Shown here one piece after another: positions 43,042 to 52,041 of a stretch of 64,000 nucleotides of DNA. The stretch comes from Lachnospiraceae bacterium (GTDB lineage: Bacteria; Bacillota; Clostridia; Lachnospirales; Anaerotignaceae): positions 119,850 to 183,849 of the forward strand of contig JAHZEA010000002.1 in assembly GCA_019422065.1 (NCBI GenBank), in the 5' to 3' direction. How positions within the stretch are numbered: the stretch's first letter is position 1; every line of letters starts with the position of its first letter. The notes beneath the pieces were generated by a model, which had not been told where the DNA came from, ran no database searches, and saw nothing but the letters and a program-made list of their open reading frames with translations. Made by a program: the position numbers and the translations under genes.

Positions 43042-43073
43042 AAAAAAACACCGCCTGTAAAAGGCGGTGTTTT
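43042..43073 (-). terminator. Terminator of the AEC/hydratase operon
   Basis: The stem AAAACACCGCC/GGCGGTGTTTT (43045-43055 with 43063-43073) directly follows the hydratase stop, with seven T on the minus strand. Confidence 0.9.
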
Positions 43074-43079
43074 AATTTA

Positions 43080-45362
43080 TTAGTGTCTGTAATAGTTAAT
43101 AAGGCATCCGTCAAGTATAATCTGTTTTTCGTCATCTGTAAGAGCTCCAAGCTTAATTTCAAACTCTTTAACAGTATTATCCTTTACAACATATGCCTTC
43201 ATCTGGCTTGCGCCTTGGGCAACTGCTTTTTTAACATCAGGAATATAAATATAATCCCCGTTTTCAAAAGGTGTTTCATCTATTATAAATGGTATCATAC
43301 CCCAGTTAATAAGGTTTGAACGATAGCGCTTTGTAGCATATTCTTTAGCAATATTAGCCCAGCCGCCTAAAACTTTCTGACAGCTTGCGGCCTGCTCTCT
43401 TGCGGAGCCGTCACCAGGTTTTACAGCGTAAATTGTGCTACCTATACCTGTTTTATCAGCGTCAAAATCTTTAAAGTTAGCTTTTAAAACATCATAAATA
43501 CCCTTAATCTCGCCAAAAGCCTCTGCCGGATTTTCACCTGCTTCTCTTGCTTTTTCTGCCTTCTGTACTTCTTTTGCTCTGCCTACATAAGCAGGGTCCT
43601 TTCTTGAAAGAGCAAACTCTGCAAGTTTAAGAGGGTTTGACCTAAATGATGATGTTTCACCTGAAGGTATAAGCTCGTCTGTTGTTGTAACAGGGTCTGT
43701 TATATATGAAACAACTTTAAGGAGCATATCGTCTGTAAGAGCGCACATCTGCGGCCAGTCTGTAATATTAGGGCCAAATCTTAATGGAGCGCTTTCGTCG
43801 GCTTTGCCGTAACCGAAATAGCATCTGTTTTCATAAACAGTCTTATCAAAGTAGTATGTAGGTTTTGTAAGCTCAAAATCAGCCTCACTTGCAGCTGTAA
43901 GCATACCTTTGTTTACTGCTGTAGCGGCAATGCTTCTTGCGTCCATAAGAGCAACTGTTGCAATCTGGCCGTTTGTAATTTTTGAGCCTTCACGGTTAGG
44001 GAAGTTACGTGTTGAGTGTCTTATGCTGAGGCAGTTATTAGCCGGAACATCACCAGCGCCAAAGCATGGGCCGCAGAATGCAGAACGAACTGTTGCGCCT
44101 GAAACCATAATATCGCTTATAGCACCGTTATTTACAAGGCCAAGGAATACCGGCTGGCTTGCTGGGTATACGCTTAAAGCAAACTCTCCTGAACCTATAG
44201 AATGGCCTTTTATAATATCTCTTGCAGCACAAATATTTTCGTATGTACCACCGGCACAGCCTGCAATAACGCCCTGCTCAACCATAAGTCTGCCGTTTAC
44301 TACTTTATCTCTTAAAGATACTTTTACTGTATCATTATCAAGCTGTTTAGCACAGTTTACTTCTATTTCGTTAAGTATATCGTCAAGGTTAGCGTTTAAA
44401 TCGTCTATTGTAAATACATTGCTTGGGTGCATAGGCATAGCAATCATAGGCTTAATCTGTGAAAGGTCAATGTAAATCATGCCGTTATAATATGCTATGT
44501 CATCAGGTGTCTGATATTTAAAATCCTCGCTTCTGCCGTGAACATCGTACCACTGTTTAACATTGTCGTCTGTTATCCAAACAGATGAAAGACATGTTGT
44601 TTCAGTTGTCATTACGTCAATGCCGTTTCTGTAGTCTGCTGTAAGGTTTGCAATACCGTCGCCTATAAACTCCATAACTTTGTTTTTAACATAGCCATTT
44701 TTAAATACAGCGCCTATAATAGCAAGAGCTATATCCTGAGGGCCTACATAAGGAGCAGGTTTGCCTGTAAGGTATACAGCTATTACTTCCGGCATGTCGA
44801 TATCGTAAGTTTTGTTTAAAAGCTGTTTAACAAGCTCTGGACCGCCTTCACCCATAGCCATAGTACCAAGGGCACCGTAACGAGTGTGGCTGTCTGAACC
44901 AAGTATCATTTTGCCAACACCGCTCATCATCTCACGCATATACTGGTGAATAACTGCCTGATGAGCTGGTACGTATATACCGCCGTATTTTTTAGCACAG
45001 CTTAAACCAAAAAGGTGGTCATCTTCGTTAATTGTACCGCCTACTGCGCAAAGTGAGTTATGGCAGTTTGTAAGCACGTAAGGAATAGGGAATTTTTCAA
45101 GTCCGCTGGCACGTGCTGTTTGCACAATACCTACGTAAGTAATGTCATGGCTTGCCATAGCGTCAAACTTAATTTTAAGTTTGCTGTCGTTTCCGCTTGT
45201 GTTATGGCTTGTAAGTATTCTGTAAGCCATTGTTCCTTTAGCGGCGCTTTCTTTTGTAACGTCTTTGCCGGTTTCGGCCTTTATACGGTTAAGAGCCTCG
45301 CCGTTATCTTCTATAATTTTATTGCCCTTTAAAACATAAACTCCTGTGTCGTAAAGTTTCAT
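43080..45362 (-). CDS. Aconitase-superfamily hydratase
   Basis: The 760-residue [4Fe-4S] hydratase has aconitase landmarks: GSDSHTRYGALGTMAMGEGG (about residues 151-170), the cluster cysteines in SGATVRSAFCGPCFGAGDVP, NFPNREGS, and a swivel-domain end (LINWGMIPFII). Its length and layout match the group often annotated simply as hydratase in Clostridia. It would isomerise or hydrate a tricarboxylate or related acid. The ATG at 45362 follows GGAGG by 7 nt. Two AEC carriers lie directly upstream on the same strand, pointing to uptake and metabolism of an organic acid. The exact substrate is unknown. Confidence 0.85.
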   Translation of the reverse strand: MKLYDTGVYVLKGNKIIEDNGEALNRIKAETGKDVTKESAAKGTMAYRILTSHNTSGNDSKLKIKFDAMASHDITYVGIVQTARASGLEKFPIPYVLTNCHNSLCAVGGTINEDDHLFGLSCAKKYGGIYVPAHQAVIHQYMREMMSGVGKMILGSDSHTRYGALGTMAMGEGGPELVKQLLNKTYDIDMPEVIAVYLTGKPAPYVGPQDIALAIIGAVFKNGYVKNKVMEFIGDGIANLTADYRNGIDVMTTETTCLSSVWITDDNVKQWYDVHGRSEDFKYQTPDDIAYYNGMIYIDLSQIKPMIAMPMHPSNVFTIDDLNANLDDILNEIEVNCAKQLDNDTVKVSLRDKVVNGRLMVEQGVIAGCAGGTYENICAARDIIKGHSIGSGEFALSVYPASQPVFLGLVNNGAISDIMVSGATVRSAFCGPCFGAGDVPANNCLSIRHSTRNFPNREGSKITNGQIATVALMDARSIAATAVNKGMLTAASEADFELTKPTYYFDKTVYENRCYFGYGKADESAPLRFGPNITDWPQMCALTDDMLLKVVSYITDPVTTTDELIPSGETSSFRSNPLKLAEFALSRKDPAYVGRAKEVQKAEKAREAGENPAEAFGEIKGIYDVLKANFKDFDADKTGIGSTIYAVKPGDGSAREQAASCQKVLGGWANIAKEYATKRYRSNLINWGMIPFIIDETPFENGDYIYIPDVKKAVAQGASQMKAYVVKDNTVKEFEIKLGALTDDEKQIILDGCLINYYRH

Positions 45363-45383
45363 TTTAATCCTCCGTTTCATTTA

Positions 45384-46319
45384 TCAGATAATGCCTGTAA
45401 GCCAAATTACAAAAGGCATTGTTACAAGGCATAAAACAGTTGATACCATACAGCCGGCAGATGAATATTCCCCGTCAAGACCGGCTATTTTGGAAAGTAT
45501 AGGCAGTGTCATACCTGCAGGGGTTGCAAAAAGTATTATGAACATAATAAGCAAGTCCCCTGTTATAATTCCTGTTTTGCCAAACAAAAAGTATGCCAAA
45601 AGCGGGAATATAACAAGCTTAAAAGGCGCGGCCAAAAACACACGCATATTGCTTAAAAGCCGTTTTAACCCCATTCTGCCCAAAGTCATTCCTATATAAA
45701 TACTGGCAAAATACTTGCTTGTACCGCCTACTTCTGTCATTGTGTCCCACAGTACAGTTCCCTGAAAATCCAAATCCAGCAGAACTATAACAAGGCCTAA
45801 CAAAATAGATATTGTAAGCGGTGTTACAAGCTTTTTCCAGTCTATGCCTTTCTTTTTTTCGCCGTTATTAATAAGAAGCGGGCCAATTACCCAGTAATAT
45901 GTAGACTCCACCAACGAAAAAGACGCAGCGGCTATGCCTGCCGTTTCCGGAAACATGCTTACTATAAGAGGTATACCTATAAAACCGGAATTACCAAAGC
46001 ACATTAAAAGAGCATGCATACTTCTTTTTGGCTCTTTTGGCCCCAAAAATACGGCTAAAAATTTGCTTATGGCTATTACTATAATATAGCACACCACAGA
46101 GCTTACAAAAAACACCCAAGATGAAAAAAGCTGTTCCCTTGAAATAGAGCCTATAACCGTTAAAAGCATAAGAGGCAGTATAAGCTTTGAAATTATAGTT
46201 GAAAAAGAGTCTATAAGCTCATTACTAAAAAGCTTAACTTTCTGCTCAAAAAAGCCTATTACCATAAGGGCAGCTATTATTTCCATCTGTCCTATAAGCA
46301 GAGCAACATTACTGTCCAT
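45384..46319 (-). CDS. AEC-family (auxin efflux carrier/malate permease-like) transporter
   Basis: The 311-residue membrane protein has about ten hydrophobic helices in two five-helix halves, typical of the AEC superfamily. Markers include LALLMCFGNSGFIGIPLIVS-like sequence (CFGNSGFIGIPL, about residues 107-118) and ATPAGMTLPILSKIAG in the second half. AEC carriers move malate, malonate or other organic acids. GGGGAT precedes the ATG. It is the middle gene between its paralogue and the hydratase. Confidence 0.88.
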   Translation of the reverse strand: MDSNVALLIGQMEIIAALMVIGFFEQKVKLFSNELIDSFSTIISKLILPLMLLTVIGSISREQLFSSWVFFVSSVVCYIIVIAISKFLAVFLGPKEPKRSMHALLMCFGNSGFIGIPLIVSMFPETAGIAAASFSLVESTYYWVIGPLLINNGEKKKGIDWKKLVTPLTISILLGLVIVLLDLDFQGTVLWDTMTEVGGTSKYFASIYIGMTLGRMGLKRLLSNMRVFLAAPFKLVIFPLLAYFLFGKTGIITGDLLIMFIILFATPAGMTLPILSKIAGLDGEYSSAGCMVSTVLCLVTMPFVIWLTGII

Positions 46320-46353
46320 AATATATCCCCAAACATAAATTATAACTTATCCC

Positions 46354-47283
46354 CTAAAAAAACGAAATTATATAAAATACCAGCGGCATTGTAAACAAAC
46401 AGCTTACAGTAGTTGCCAGTATAGCTCCCGAGCCATAGTCCGGCGCCGCATCATATTCCATAGTAAGTATTGTTATAACAAGCATTGTAGGGAGCATTGA
46501 AAAAACTGTTATAGCCATTTTCATATCCTCCGCAACACCTATTAAATTATATATAAAAAATACTGCCAAAGGCGCCAGTATAAGCTTAACCGGCACAGTT
46601 AAAAATACCTTAGGCTTTGCAAAAAGCTTTTTAAATCCCCTGCGGCCAATATCCGCGCCTATGTATATAAGTCCCAGATATTTCTGTGTTGCGCCTATGC
46701 CTGTAAGTGTATCCCAAACCATGTTTTTAGGGTGAATATCAAGCAGAACCATTACAATACCTATTATAAGAGCCACCGTCATTGGTGTTATCATTTTTCT
46801 AACATCAATACGGCCTTTTCCGTGGGCGCTGGAGAGCACAAGCACACCGGCAGTCCATGTAACAAAAGTTTCAACCACAAGAAAAGCCGCTATAAAAAGA
46901 CCGGACTTTTCCGGAAACATAGCCATTACAATAGGATAGCCTATAAGAGCACTGTTTACAAATGTGCAGGAACAGACGTGGGAGTTTATCTCCGGTTTTT
47001 TAAGCCCGACTGCTTTGCCTGTAACAAAGCTTACCACAAAATGTATAATATACATTCCTACAGCACAAAGGGCAAAAGGCCATACCGAAAAAAGCTCGCT
47101 TCTTGTACCGCTTGAAGCCGTAACGGTTAAAACCATTATAGGCACTATAACGCGCATAATAAGCTTTGACAAAGAGAGTATCATTTCATCAGTTATAAAA
47201 TTAACTCTCTGGGCTATAAAGCCTACGGCAAGAGCTGTTGAAAAAAAGCACACCTGCTGAACAATAATATTAAAATACTCCAT
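46354..47283 (-). CDS. AEC-family transporter, paralogue
   Basis: The 309-residue carrier is a paralogue of the neighbour, with FVNSALIGYPIVMAMFPEKS in the position of the first discontinuous helix and MLPTMLVITILTMEYDAAPD in the second. The two may form a heteromeric carrier or separate carriers for substrate and product. I place the start at the ATG 47283 (GGGGG at 7 nt). It heads the operon, which lacks a neighbouring regulator. Confidence 0.88.
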   Translation of the reverse strand: MEYFNIIVQQVCFFSTALAVGFIAQRVNFITDEMILSLSKLIMRVIVPIMVLTVTASSGTRSELFSVWPFALCAVGMYIIHFVVSFVTGKAVGLKKPEINSHVCSCTFVNSALIGYPIVMAMFPEKSGLFIAAFLVVETFVTWTAGVLVLSSAHGKGRIDVRKMITPMTVALIIGIVMVLLDIHPKNMVWDTLTGIGATQKYLGLIYIGADIGRRGFKKLFAKPKVFLTVPVKLILAPLAVFFIYNLIGVAEDMKMAITVFSMLPTMLVITILTMEYDAAPDYGSGAILATTVSCLFTMPLVFYIISFF

Positions 47284-47400
47284 GCCGCCACCCCCGAAAA
47301 CACACATGTTTACAGCATAAACACATTATATTCCATACTTAAAATAACCGCAACAAAAAAATAATGTATATTCGTATAAATTTAATATTTATACAGGTAC

Positions 47401-47436
47401 AAAAACAGTTCCTCCCGCTATTTACGGGAAGAACTG
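47401..47436 (-). terminator. Terminator of alaS
   Basis: CAGTTCCTCCCG/CGGGAAGAACTG (47406-47417 with 47425-47436) form a 12-bp stem with one mismatch, 15 nt past the alaS stop, followed on the minus strand by five T. Confidence 0.85.
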
Positions 47437-47451
47437 CATTACAGCTTTATA

Positions 47452-50091
47452 TTATAACTGTGATTTTATAACTTCTTCGGCTTTTTTAAGAGCATCACCT
47501 ATTTTTGAAGCATCTTTGCCGCCTGCCTGAGCCATAGCCGGCTTACCGCCGCCGCCACCGCCGCAAACTGCCGCAGCTTCTTTAATTATCTTGCCGGCAT
47601 GTGCGCCTTTATCAACAGCGCCTTTTGTTGCCATAGCCACAAAAGTAACTTTGCCATCAAGGCTTGAAGCAAGAACAACTACTGCTTCACCAAGTCTGTT
47701 TTTAAGCTCATCGCCCATTGTTTTAAGGTCGTCAGCACTTGTGTTTTCAACCTGAGCGCATACTACATTAATTCCGTTTACTTCTTGGCAGCTTTTAAGT
47801 ATTTCATCTGCTGCACCGGAAGCCATTTCGGCTTTAAGCTTTTCAACTTCTTTAGCAAGTTCTTTCTGCTCTTTAATAATATCACCAAGGCGTTTAATCA
47901 TATTGTCCGGATTTGTTTTAAGCATAGCACAAATTTCTTTAAGTGCTGTTTCTTCGCTCTGGTAATGTTTAAGCGCGCCTTCGCCTGTAAGAGCCTCAAT
48001 ACGTCTTACACCGGAAGCAACGCCGTTTTCGGAAACAATCTTAAATGAGCCAACCTGTGCTGTGTTTGTAAGGTGAGCACCACCACAAAGCTCTATGCTG
48101 TAGCCGCCCATATTTACAACACGAACAACGTCGCCGTATTTCTCGCCGAAAAGTGCCATAGCACCCATTTTTCTTGCTTCGTCAATGGATTTTTCAGAAA
48201 TATCTATATTAAGACCTGAAAGTATCTTTTCGTTAACTATATCTTCAACTTTCTTTATCTCGCTTTCTGTCATTGGCTGGAAGTGAGTAAAGTCAAATCT
48301 AAGTCTGTCGGCTGAAACATAAGAACCTGCCTGCTCTACATGTGTGCCTAAAACTTCTCTTAAAGCCTTCTGAAGAAGGTGTGTAGCTGAGTGGTTTCTT
48401 GATATAGAAAGTCTGTTTTTCTCGTCAATTTTAGCTGTAGCTTTTTCGCCTACAGTTATAACTCCGTCTACAACTGTACCGATATGAGCTGTTTTTCCGC
48501 CTACAACATGTATTGTGTCTGAAACCTCAACAGTACCCATATCTGTTTTAATAATACCTATATCTCCTACCTGACCGCCCATTTCAGCATAAAATGGTGT
48601 TTTGTCAAGGAATACAGCAACATCACTGCCAACAGAAGCACTGTTTGCAACAGCATTGTCTGCTACAAGCTCAATTACCTTGCAGTCATCAATTTCTGCT
48701 TTGTTGTATCCGTCGAATACTGTTAAAAGTGCAGGGTCAAGCTGATTGTAAACTGTTTCTGCCGCACCCATGTAGTTGGATACTGCTCTTGCAGCTCTTG
48801 CTCTTTCTTTCTGCTCTTTCATTTCAGCAGCAAATGCGTCTTTATCAAGTGTAAGTCCGCTTTCTTCAAGTATTTCTTCTGTAAGCTCAATAGGGAAACC
48901 GTATGTGTCGTAAAGTCTGAAACTCTTGTCTGCTCCCATTACGCTTTGGCCTGCTGCCTTCATTTCTTCTATATCGTTTTTAAGTATTTCCATACCTTTA
49001 TCAAGAGTCTTATAGAAGCTGTTTTCTTCTACTGTAAGAACTTTCTTGATATAGTCCTTTTTCTCTTTAAGCTCTGGATAAGCGTCGCCTGATGTAGCAA
49101 TTACAACTTCGCAAAGGTCTGCAAGGAACTCTTTTTCTATACCAAGGCGTTTTCCGTGACGAGCGGCACGTCTTAAAAGTCTTCTTAAAACATAGCCTCT
49201 GCCTTCGTTTGAAGGAAGAACGCCGTCAGCTGTCATAAATGTTACAGAACGAATATGGTCTACAATAACACGAACGCTTTCGTCTGTCTTGTGGTCTTTC
49301 ATATATTCAACGCCGGCAATATTGCAAACGGCATCTCTAAGTGCTTTAAGTGTGTCAACATCGAATATTGAGTCTACACCCTGCATAATTGTAGCCATTC
49401 TTTCAAGGCCCATGCCTGTATCTATGTTTTTCTTTTCAAGCTCTGAATATGTGCCATCCTCATGAGCGTCAAACTGTGTAAATACAAGGTTCCAGAACTC
49501 CATGTATCTGTCGCAGTCGCAGCCTACAGTACAGCCCGGCTGACCGCAGCCGTATTCTTCGCCTCTATCGTAATAAATTTCGGAGCATGGACCGCAAGGA
49601 CCTGTGCCGTGCTCCCAGAAGTTATCTTCTTTACCCATATAGAAAATTCTGTCTTTTGGGATACCTACTTTTTCGTGCCAAATCTGAGCAGCTTCCTCGT
49701 CGTCTTTGTAAACTGTTACATAAAGTCTGTCCTCAGGAATTTCAAGAACCTTTGTTACAAACTCCCAGCTCCAAGGAATAATCTCGTTTTTGAAATAATC
49801 ACCAAATGAGAAATCTCCAAGCATTTCAAAGAAAGTACCATGACGAGCTGTTTTTCCTACGTTTTCAATATCGCCTGTTCTTATACATTTCTGACATGTA
49901 GTAACTCTTCTTCTTGGCGGAATTTCCTGACCTGTGAAAAATGGCTTAAGAGGCGCCATACCTGAGTTAATAAGCAAAAGGCTGTTGTCGTTGTGCGGAA
50001 CAAGTGACGCAGACGGCAGTCTTAAATGGTCCTTAGACTCAAAAAATGAAAGGAATTTTTCCCTTATCTCGTTTACACCCAATGGTTTCAT
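47452..50091 (-). CDS. alaS: Alanyl-tRNA synthetase
   Basis: The 879-residue class II synthetase charges tRNA-Ala. It has the full domain set: catalytic core (LLINSGMAPLKPFF; GTGPCGPCSEIYYDRG; motif 3 around GLERM), the tRNA-recognition segment RGYVLRRLLRRAARHG, the editing domain with the zinc HxxxH in NHSATHLLQKAL and CGGAHLTNT (about residues 660-668), a coiled coil (about 720-760) and the C-Ala domain with a glycine-rich CGGGGGGKPAMAQAGGKD. Length is normal. AGGAGG precedes the ATG. A T-box leader controls it. Confidence 0.98.
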   Translation of the reverse strand: MKPLGVNEIREKFLSFFESKDHLRLPSASLVPHNDNSLLLINSGMAPLKPFFTGQEIPPRRRVTTCQKCIRTGDIENVGKTARHGTFFEMLGDFSFGDYFKNEIIPWSWEFVTKVLEIPEDRLYVTVYKDDEEAAQIWHEKVGIPKDRIFYMGKEDNFWEHGTGPCGPCSEIYYDRGEEYGCGQPGCTVGCDCDRYMEFWNLVFTQFDAHEDGTYSELEKKNIDTGMGLERMATIMQGVDSIFDVDTLKALRDAVCNIAGVEYMKDHKTDESVRVIVDHIRSVTFMTADGVLPSNEGRGYVLRRLLRRAARHGKRLGIEKEFLADLCEVVIATSGDAYPELKEKKDYIKKVLTVEENSFYKTLDKGMEILKNDIEEMKAAGQSVMGADKSFRLYDTYGFPIELTEEILEESGLTLDKDAFAAEMKEQKERARAARAVSNYMGAAETVYNQLDPALLTVFDGYNKAEIDDCKVIELVADNAVANSASVGSDVAVFLDKTPFYAEMGGQVGDIGIIKTDMGTVEVSDTIHVVGGKTAHIGTVVDGVITVGEKATAKIDEKNRLSISRNHSATHLLQKALREVLGTHVEQAGSYVSADRLRFDFTHFQPMTESEIKKVEDIVNEKILSGLNIDISEKSIDEARKMGAMALFGEKYGDVVRVVNMGGYSIELCGGAHLTNTAQVGSFKIVSENGVASGVRRIEALTGEGALKHYQSEETALKEICAMLKTNPDNMIKRLGDIIKEQKELAKEVEKLKAEMASGAADEILKSCQEVNGINVVCAQVENTSADDLKTMGDELKNRLGEAVVVLASSLDGKVTFVAMATKGAVDKGAHAGKIIKEAAAVCGGGGGGKPAMAQAGGKDASKIGDALKKAEEVIKSQL

Positions 50092-50149
50092 TTTTTATAT
50101 CCTCCTTAAAACATTTATAAATTGTTTTATTTACTTAAAATTAAATACA

Positions 50150-50400
50150 AAAAAGCCTTCAATCCCAGCTCTTAGGGACGAAGGCTCGCGGTACCACCCT
50201 ATTTACACCAAAAAATCGGTGTCACTTTATACCCTGTAACGAAGGGCTTACGTCCGGAGATACTCTTTGTTCCCTCCGGCGGCTCAAAGACTGCTTCAGT
50301 TAAAAAACACACATAACGCTCCTTACAGCCCGGATAAATCCGTGGACGTCTCTCTGAAAGGTATTTTAAAACCTACTTTTTCTTTTCTCTGCCTTTTACA
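50150..50400 (-). promoter_or_regulatory. T-box leader of alaS
   Basis: The minus strand holds the T-box sequence AGGGTGGTACCGCG (50200-50187), followed by the terminator GCCTTC/GAAGGC (50155-50160 with 50180-50185) with a T-run. The upstream 200 nt contain the Stem I region. Uncharged tRNA-Ala should bind and favour antitermination. I could not assign the specifier codon with confidence; tRNA-Ala is inferred from the gene. Confidence 0.95.
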
Positions 50401-50414
50401 GCTTAACGCAAACA

Positions 50415-50443
50415 ATTATATTTTATATAAATTATATTGTCAA
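50415..50443 (-). promoter_or_regulatory. Promoter of the alaS T-box transcript
   Basis: The minus strand has TTGACA (50443-50438), 17 nt, then TATAAT (50420-50415), a full consensus about 7 nt before the predicted leader start. Confidence 0.85.
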
Positions 50444-50541
50444 CACAAATTGCCGAAATTCTTCAATTAAGATTGGAAATAAAAAACATTCCATGTAATA
50501 AAAACTTAATATTTATAAGCTTTGTTTTCGTGTTATATCGG

Positions 50542-50570
50542 TTGTTAACATGTGCAAAAAAATGTATAAT
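50542..50570 (+). promoter_or_regulatory. Promoter of the SLH-domain protein gene
   Basis: TTGTTA (50542-50547), a 17-nt spacer and TATAAT (50565-50570) precede the AAGGAGG site and ATG by about 40 nt. Confidence 0.75.
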
Positions 50571-50620
50571 GAAATCAGCAGCTACATAAAAATTATAAAT
50601 TCAGTTAAGGAGGTATAAAA

Positions 50621-51961
50621 ATGAAAGTATTTAAAAAATTAATAAGCATAACTTCGGTTTTAGCATTAACATTATCAATATGCGTGCCTGCACTTGCTGC
50701 AAAAAATGTAGCAACAGTAAACGCATCTTGCGGTGAAGGCGGAAGCATATCGCCTAAGTATAACGTAGAAGTACCGGTGGGCGAGAGCATTACATTTACA
50801 ATAACACCGGATGAAGGCTATAAAATCGACTCCGTTACAGTTGACGGTGTAGATAAAGATGACATATCCAGCTATACATTCTATAACTTAACAGGCGACC
50901 ATATAATTACGGCAGAATTTAAAAAAATAACTAAAGCATATACAAAAGAAGAAGAAAGCACAGGTTATACAAAATTAACAGCCAAAAGAACAGAGAAAGA
51001 AAAAGAAACTGCCAACCCGGCTTGGTCAACTAATTCAAACACAACAGCAGAACGTAATGAAGCCAACAAAGATAAAACATTTTATATAAAAGCAACTGCC
51101 GGAACAGGCGGAACCATTTCCCCAAGCAATACAGTTACGGCAAAAGGCGGCGAAAGTGTTACATTTGAGATTAAACCAAGAGACGGATATGTTATTAAAG
51201 GCGTATATATCGACGATATTTACGGCGGAAAGCTTACAACATACACATTCAGCGACTTAGCTAAAGACCATACCATAAGAGCAGAATTTGAAACAGCTGC
51301 TAACGCCGAAATAAGCGAAATGACAAATAACAACTCATCAAACAAAGTACAGTCAATAGATATAGACTACAGCATATCAGGTGTTGAAAACCCATACAGA
51401 GATGTATCAAGCAGTGATTCTTACTACAAGAGCGTACTTAACCTTTATAATAACGATGTACTTTTAGGTACATCAGCAAACGAGTTTTCACCAAATGAAT
51501 ACCTTACAAGACAGGACGCAGCAAGGGCTTTCTACCGCATTGAAAGAATTACAAGCTCCAACTTCTCTAACCCATACACAGATGTATCAGACAGCAGCTC
51601 ATACCGCGACGCCATTGCATGGTCATATCACAACGGAATAATAGACCCACAGTCAGACGGCACATTTAACCCGGAAGGTGCTATTACAAAAGAAGAACTT
51701 TGCCAGATGATTTATAATTATGCTAAATATACCGGTGCAGCCCCTACTGGCAACTGGGCAATTAATCTTCCGTATACAGATACAGACCAGCTTTCAAGCG
51801 ACAAAATAGAAGCCGTTATGTACTGCACGCTTAAGAGCATAGTAACTAAAAACAGTAACGGAACACTTGCTCCAAAGAGCTATGTAACAAGAGCTGAGGC
51901 TGCCGAAATACTTAATAACGCTATGATAGTTACAAGACGTGACTCAGGCAAACAGCAATAA
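50621..51961 (+). CDS. Surface protein with two InlB-B-like repeats and three SLH domains
   Basis: The 446-residue exported protein has a signal peptide (residues 1-27, ending PALAA), two repeats of about 70 residues (about 31-105 and 152-226; CGEGGSISPKYNVEVPVGES and AGTGGTISPSNTVTAKGGES), matching the divergent InlB B-repeat/Flg_new type, a short linker, and three SLH motifs (about 259-315, 320-375, 380-440; NPYRDVSSSDSYYKS, NPYTDVSDSSSYRDA, LPYTDTDQLSSDKIE). The SLH block should anchor it to pyruvylated secondary wall polymer. AAGGAGG precedes the ATG. It is monocistronic. Confidence 0.9.
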   Translation: MKVFKKLISITSVLALTLSICVPALAAKNVATVNASCGEGGSISPKYNVEVPVGESITFTITPDEGYKIDSVTVDGVDKDDISSYTFYNLTGDHIITAEFKKITKAYTKEEESTGYTKLTAKRTEKEKETANPAWSTNSNTTAERNEANKDKTFYIKATAGTGGTISPSNTVTAKGGESVTFEIKPRDGYVIKGVYIDDIYGGKLTTYTFSDLAKDHTIRAEFETAANAEISEMTNNNSSNKVQSIDIDYSISGVENPYRDVSSSDSYYKSVLNLYNNDVLLGTSANEFSPNEYLTRQDAARAFYRIERITSSNFSNPYTDVSDSSSYRDAIAWSYHNGIIDPQSDGTFNPEGAITKEELCQMIYNYAKYTGAAPTGNWAINLPYTDTDQLSSDKIEAVMYCTLKSIVTKNSNGTLAPKSYVTRAEAAEILNNAMIVTRRDSGKQQ

Positions 51962-51975
51962 AATAAAAACACTAT

Positions 51976-52001
51976 GTGCCGGCTGCGCCGGCACTTTTTT
52001 T
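51976..52001 (+). terminator. Terminator of the SLH-domain protein gene
   Basis: The GC-rich 8-bp stem GTGCCGGC/GCCGGCAC (51976-51983 with 51987-51994) is followed by seven T. Confidence 0.88.
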
Positions 52002-52041
52002 ATAAGCTGTAATTAATAAAGTTATAAAAAAGGAGTAGAAT

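Noticed and set aside
43909..44475. Plus-strand frame of 188 codons antisense to the hydratase
   Set aside because: Long but lacks a ribosome site and protein-like motifs; it mirrors the biased codon use of the hydratase gene.
46732..47115. Plus-strand frame of 127 codons opposite the AEC gene
   Set aside because: Antisense shadow of a helical membrane protein gene; composition is not protein-like.
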